In this document: in pieces, positions 56,776 to 59,359 of the stretch
Position numbering within the stretch: position 1 is the stretch's first letter
How the letters are laid out: each line of letters starts with the position of its first letter
Made by a program: the position numbers and the translations under genes
Source: Purshia tridentata
Lineage: Eukaryota; Streptophyta; Magnoliopsida; Rosales; Rosaceae
Assembly (NCBI GenBank): GCA_003254885.1
Contig: QANT01008695.1
Location: 1-59,359 of the forward strand
DNA length: 59,359 nucleotides
Direction: 5' to 3'
Notes under the pieces: generated by a model
The model's input: the letters and a program-made list of their open reading frames with translations, nothing else
What the model was told of the DNA's origin: nothing
The model's database searches: none

Positions 56776-58429
56776 TTTAAATAAAAAATATAAAAACTAT
56801 TAGACCAATAGTTAGTTTGTTGTTTGTTACAAACCAATAGGCAAAGTAGCTGGTTGGTTAGGTAGAAGATATTAAGTGAAGATAATATCAATGCACTGTG
56901 AAGTGAGAAAGACATAAATGCCCAAGAGTATCAGATAGTAACCATTTGCCTATTAGGTTCCTCCAACCGATTTGAAATTTCACTTTCACTACAGAGATAA
57001 GATCATTATTGGACTCACTATAGTCTATAGGGCATCGAATTCGAAAGAAACCAAACATGGTCAGAGAAATGTGTTTCCTGGCGATGCAGTACAGCTGCAA
57101 GCCTGCAAAAATCCTACATACTGACAATGCATTCAATTATTTTCCAAAAAATATCAAGACAATACATTTAATACAAATTATATATATAGAATATATTGAT
57201 GGAAGATTTTGTGGCTATCTCAATGCACAAGAGGCTAATCTAGCTCACAAGTGATAAACTAAAGATGTCATGTTCTTTGTAAAGGTCATTTTTTGAAAAT
57301 GACTGTAAACTTTGAGTGTTTTTTAGACTCAAAATAATTAAGGTACTATAAATATTAATTAAACATACACAAAACATAAAAATACGTTCATAATATTTTT
57401 GTGTGTTATAGTCATATTCATACATTTATAATTTTAAAATTTGTAATATGAGTGCGGTCTTAGAGCTCTCAAATTTGAATTTCAAATACATGTGATAGTG
57501 TTTTATATTTTTATATACAGACATATACACTGCTATATCATTTAGGATCTAAATTTATAATATAAATTTAAAATCCATAGCATTATTCTTGTAATATATA
57601 GCTTAAATATAAAAAACTGTTTGTAATGTATAGCTAAATTCAAAAAAGTAAAAATGAATGCATCAGAAAATTAAAATCCGACTTTTGTGTCCACACATTG
57701 CCTAATGTTAAATCCATCTTTGATCAAACTAGCAAATCTGTAACCTATTTTTTTGGAAGCCAAACAAATTCTCATGTAAACTTGAACAACGTTAATGAAA
57801 ATAATCATGGTACAGTAATTAGGTGGTAATTAGCAGGTAAAATTATGAGATGAGGTTTGATATGTGATGCTCCATTTTGTCTCATATAGATTAATAGATG
57901 CTAGATAAACATTATCCAATCAGTCAATCGGACAAAAAAGAAGATAGATGATAAGTAAAATCGATTTGGTTTATTCATTGTTAAGATTATTCTATTGAAA
58001 CTTGAAAGAGTACAACAAGTAAATAATATTGAATTAATAGTAATAGCTTTAATTAACATATTAATTGTGCATTGGATTCGTAGGCATTTTCAGTTTATAT
58101 TGTCCTTTTTAGTTTATAAACAAATATTTTTATTATTTAAAATATAGAAATTTAGGATTAAGTACCTAGTTTCAATACTTTTTTAGAAAATCGGTTTTGC
58201 TTATACTTTTTAGGTTTGACTACTAACTATTGAACTTAATTTTTAGAATAGGTCACAAATTTAAAGCCTATTTGTTTTAAGCTTTATTTGTTTGACAAAT
58301 TTGCCCTTTTATTGTCCTTTGGCCCACATATGATGGGTCTTAGATAAAATTTATAAAGTTTTGACAAAATTATCCTTGATACTTTTATATTGTCTTGGAA
58401 ATTAGTTAATATAGTCTCAACTTCAATTT

Positions 58430-58730
58430 TAATTATGACTGTACAACACTCAACTTCAAATTTAGTTGTGACTGAATGACAGTCACAGCTAAATTATGAT
58501 ACAGTCACAGTTAGGTTGTGACTGAATTGAATTTTTTTTTAAGAGAAATTGTATTACAATATAGTATAAATAGAGGTCAAAACAATACTTTTACTCAAAA
58601 TAATACTTAGTATAGTGGTGATAGTTGTATTTTTCAACTTACCAAGACAACTACAACTAAATTGTAAGACAGTCACAGTTAATATGTGATTGGATTGATT
58701 TTTTTTAGTTTTAATACAATATAATATAAA
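58430..58730. repeat. Diverged direct repeat with ACAGTCACAG phrases
   Basis: GACAGTCACAGCTAAATT, ACAGTCACAGTTAGGTTGTG and ACAGTCACAGTTAATATGTG recur at about 58478, 58502 and 58669. The latter two are followed by ACTGAATTGAATTTTTTTT-like sequence and a TATAGTATAAAT block. Confidence 0.65.
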
Positions 58731-59084
58731 TTAATGTAATAGTATGGATGTAATATATATATATATTTTATTGTAGTGGCATGTGATGTAATATTTGTGA
58801 ATTATAGTGCCCTTTACTATATTATTATGTTTGACTTTTCAACTAGTACCTAATTTAAAATGCAATTAAATTTTGGTACCTAAACTAAAAAATTATTGAA
58901 ATTTGGTATTTAAAGTCAATTAACCTTTTAAAATATGCATAAAATAATTAGTGAATCTCATGCATTGATAGTTTGGGAAGTCAAACATGGCCACCAAACC
59001 TCAACAACTATCTGCATCGTATAATACAAGAGTAATGTTATACTATAATTAATTAATTTTTAACAGTTACATCGATATTCATAT

Positions 59085-59212
59085 GTCAAATGTTACGTAT
59101 TATACACATAAATGATTAGTATAATAAAACGTGTAAGATCTCTCCAATGTCAAATGTTACGTATTATACACATAAATGATTAGTATAATAAAACGTGTAA
59201 GATCTCTCCAAT
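59085..59212. repeat. Perfect 64-bp tandem duplication
   Basis: 59085-59148 is repeated exactly at 59149-59212; both start GTCAAATGTTACGTATTATA. Perfect identity points to a very recent event, or to an assembly artefact. Confidence 0.95.
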
Positions 59213-59359
59213 AAAATTGGCAAAAGTACGTTAGATCTCATTTTAATAATTTAAGAATTTATGATGCTTTCAGCTGAATAATTAAACTGTTTAACTAGCA
59301 CGCAAAATAAAAAATAAAAATCATAATTGTAGATACGATTCTCTCAGTATTTTTTTAAG

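Larger units (their letters stand above)
56776..59359. other. Intergenic, no gene recognised
   Basis: AT-rich. It contains a diverged direct repeat (58430-58730), transposon-like phrases at 58150-58300 and 58810-58920, and a perfect 64-bp tandem duplication near the right edge. Confidence 0.6.

Overview
This window is nuclear DNA from a flowering plant. The genes are split by many short AT-rich introns with GT/AG borders, and families largely or wholly specific to plants are present: a cucumisin-type subtilase, DUF247 proteins, an IQM calmodulin-binding protein, an AHP phosphotransfer protein and a plant bZIP. The retroelements are of plant Copia type. Protein sequences look like a rosid eudicot, perhaps Rosaceae, but that is inference from general resemblance. 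All exon models were assembled by hand from reading frame, splice sites and family knowledge; in every complete model the exon lengths add up to an open frame.

Layout. 1-5804 is repeat DNA belonging to one or more non-autonomous CACTA (En/Spm) transposons, ending in a recognisable CACTA terminus at 5804. Inside are an array of about 335-bp repeats, a large inverted repeat and several duplications. 5805-7243 holds no recognised gene. 7244 to about 13840 is a decayed Ty1/Copia retrotransposon with a 174-bp 5' LTR, then gag, protease, integrase, reverse transcriptase and RNase H remains. Its 3' LTR is not visible and its right end lies in what was an intron of a subtilase gene.

14192-16806 is the surviving 3' half of that subtilase (six exons, still open). 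18083-21928 is its intact tandem neighbour (eleven exons, 760 aa). The duplication extends past the genes and includes part of an intron of the next gene. That gene, a bZIP-like factor on the minus strand (22488-26855), carries Ile in place of Arg/Lys at the conserved N-x7-R/K position. 29200-31432 (+) encodes a histidine-containing phosphotransfer protein of the cytokinin phosphorelay. 32918-35932 (-) encodes an IQM-family calmodulin-binding protein.

35933-42819 is gene-poor, with tandem duplications and relics of DUF247 genes just before two intact tandem single-exon DUF247 genes (42820-44163 and 47072-48517). A probable solo Copia LTR lies between them. 49158-52326 (-) encodes a 434-aa monodehydroascorbate reductase ending in the peroxisomal signal SKI. 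52327-59359 is intergenic, with diverged repeats only.

The genes do not form a pathway. What unites the window is local duplication and decay: two subtilase copies, two DUF247 copies plus relics, and transposons that grew by internal repetition. I saw no convincing evidence of a wholly new system. The observations most worth following up are the truncated but still open subtilase, the 9-residue in-frame duplication in the intact one, the atypical bZIP, and the DUF247 relics.
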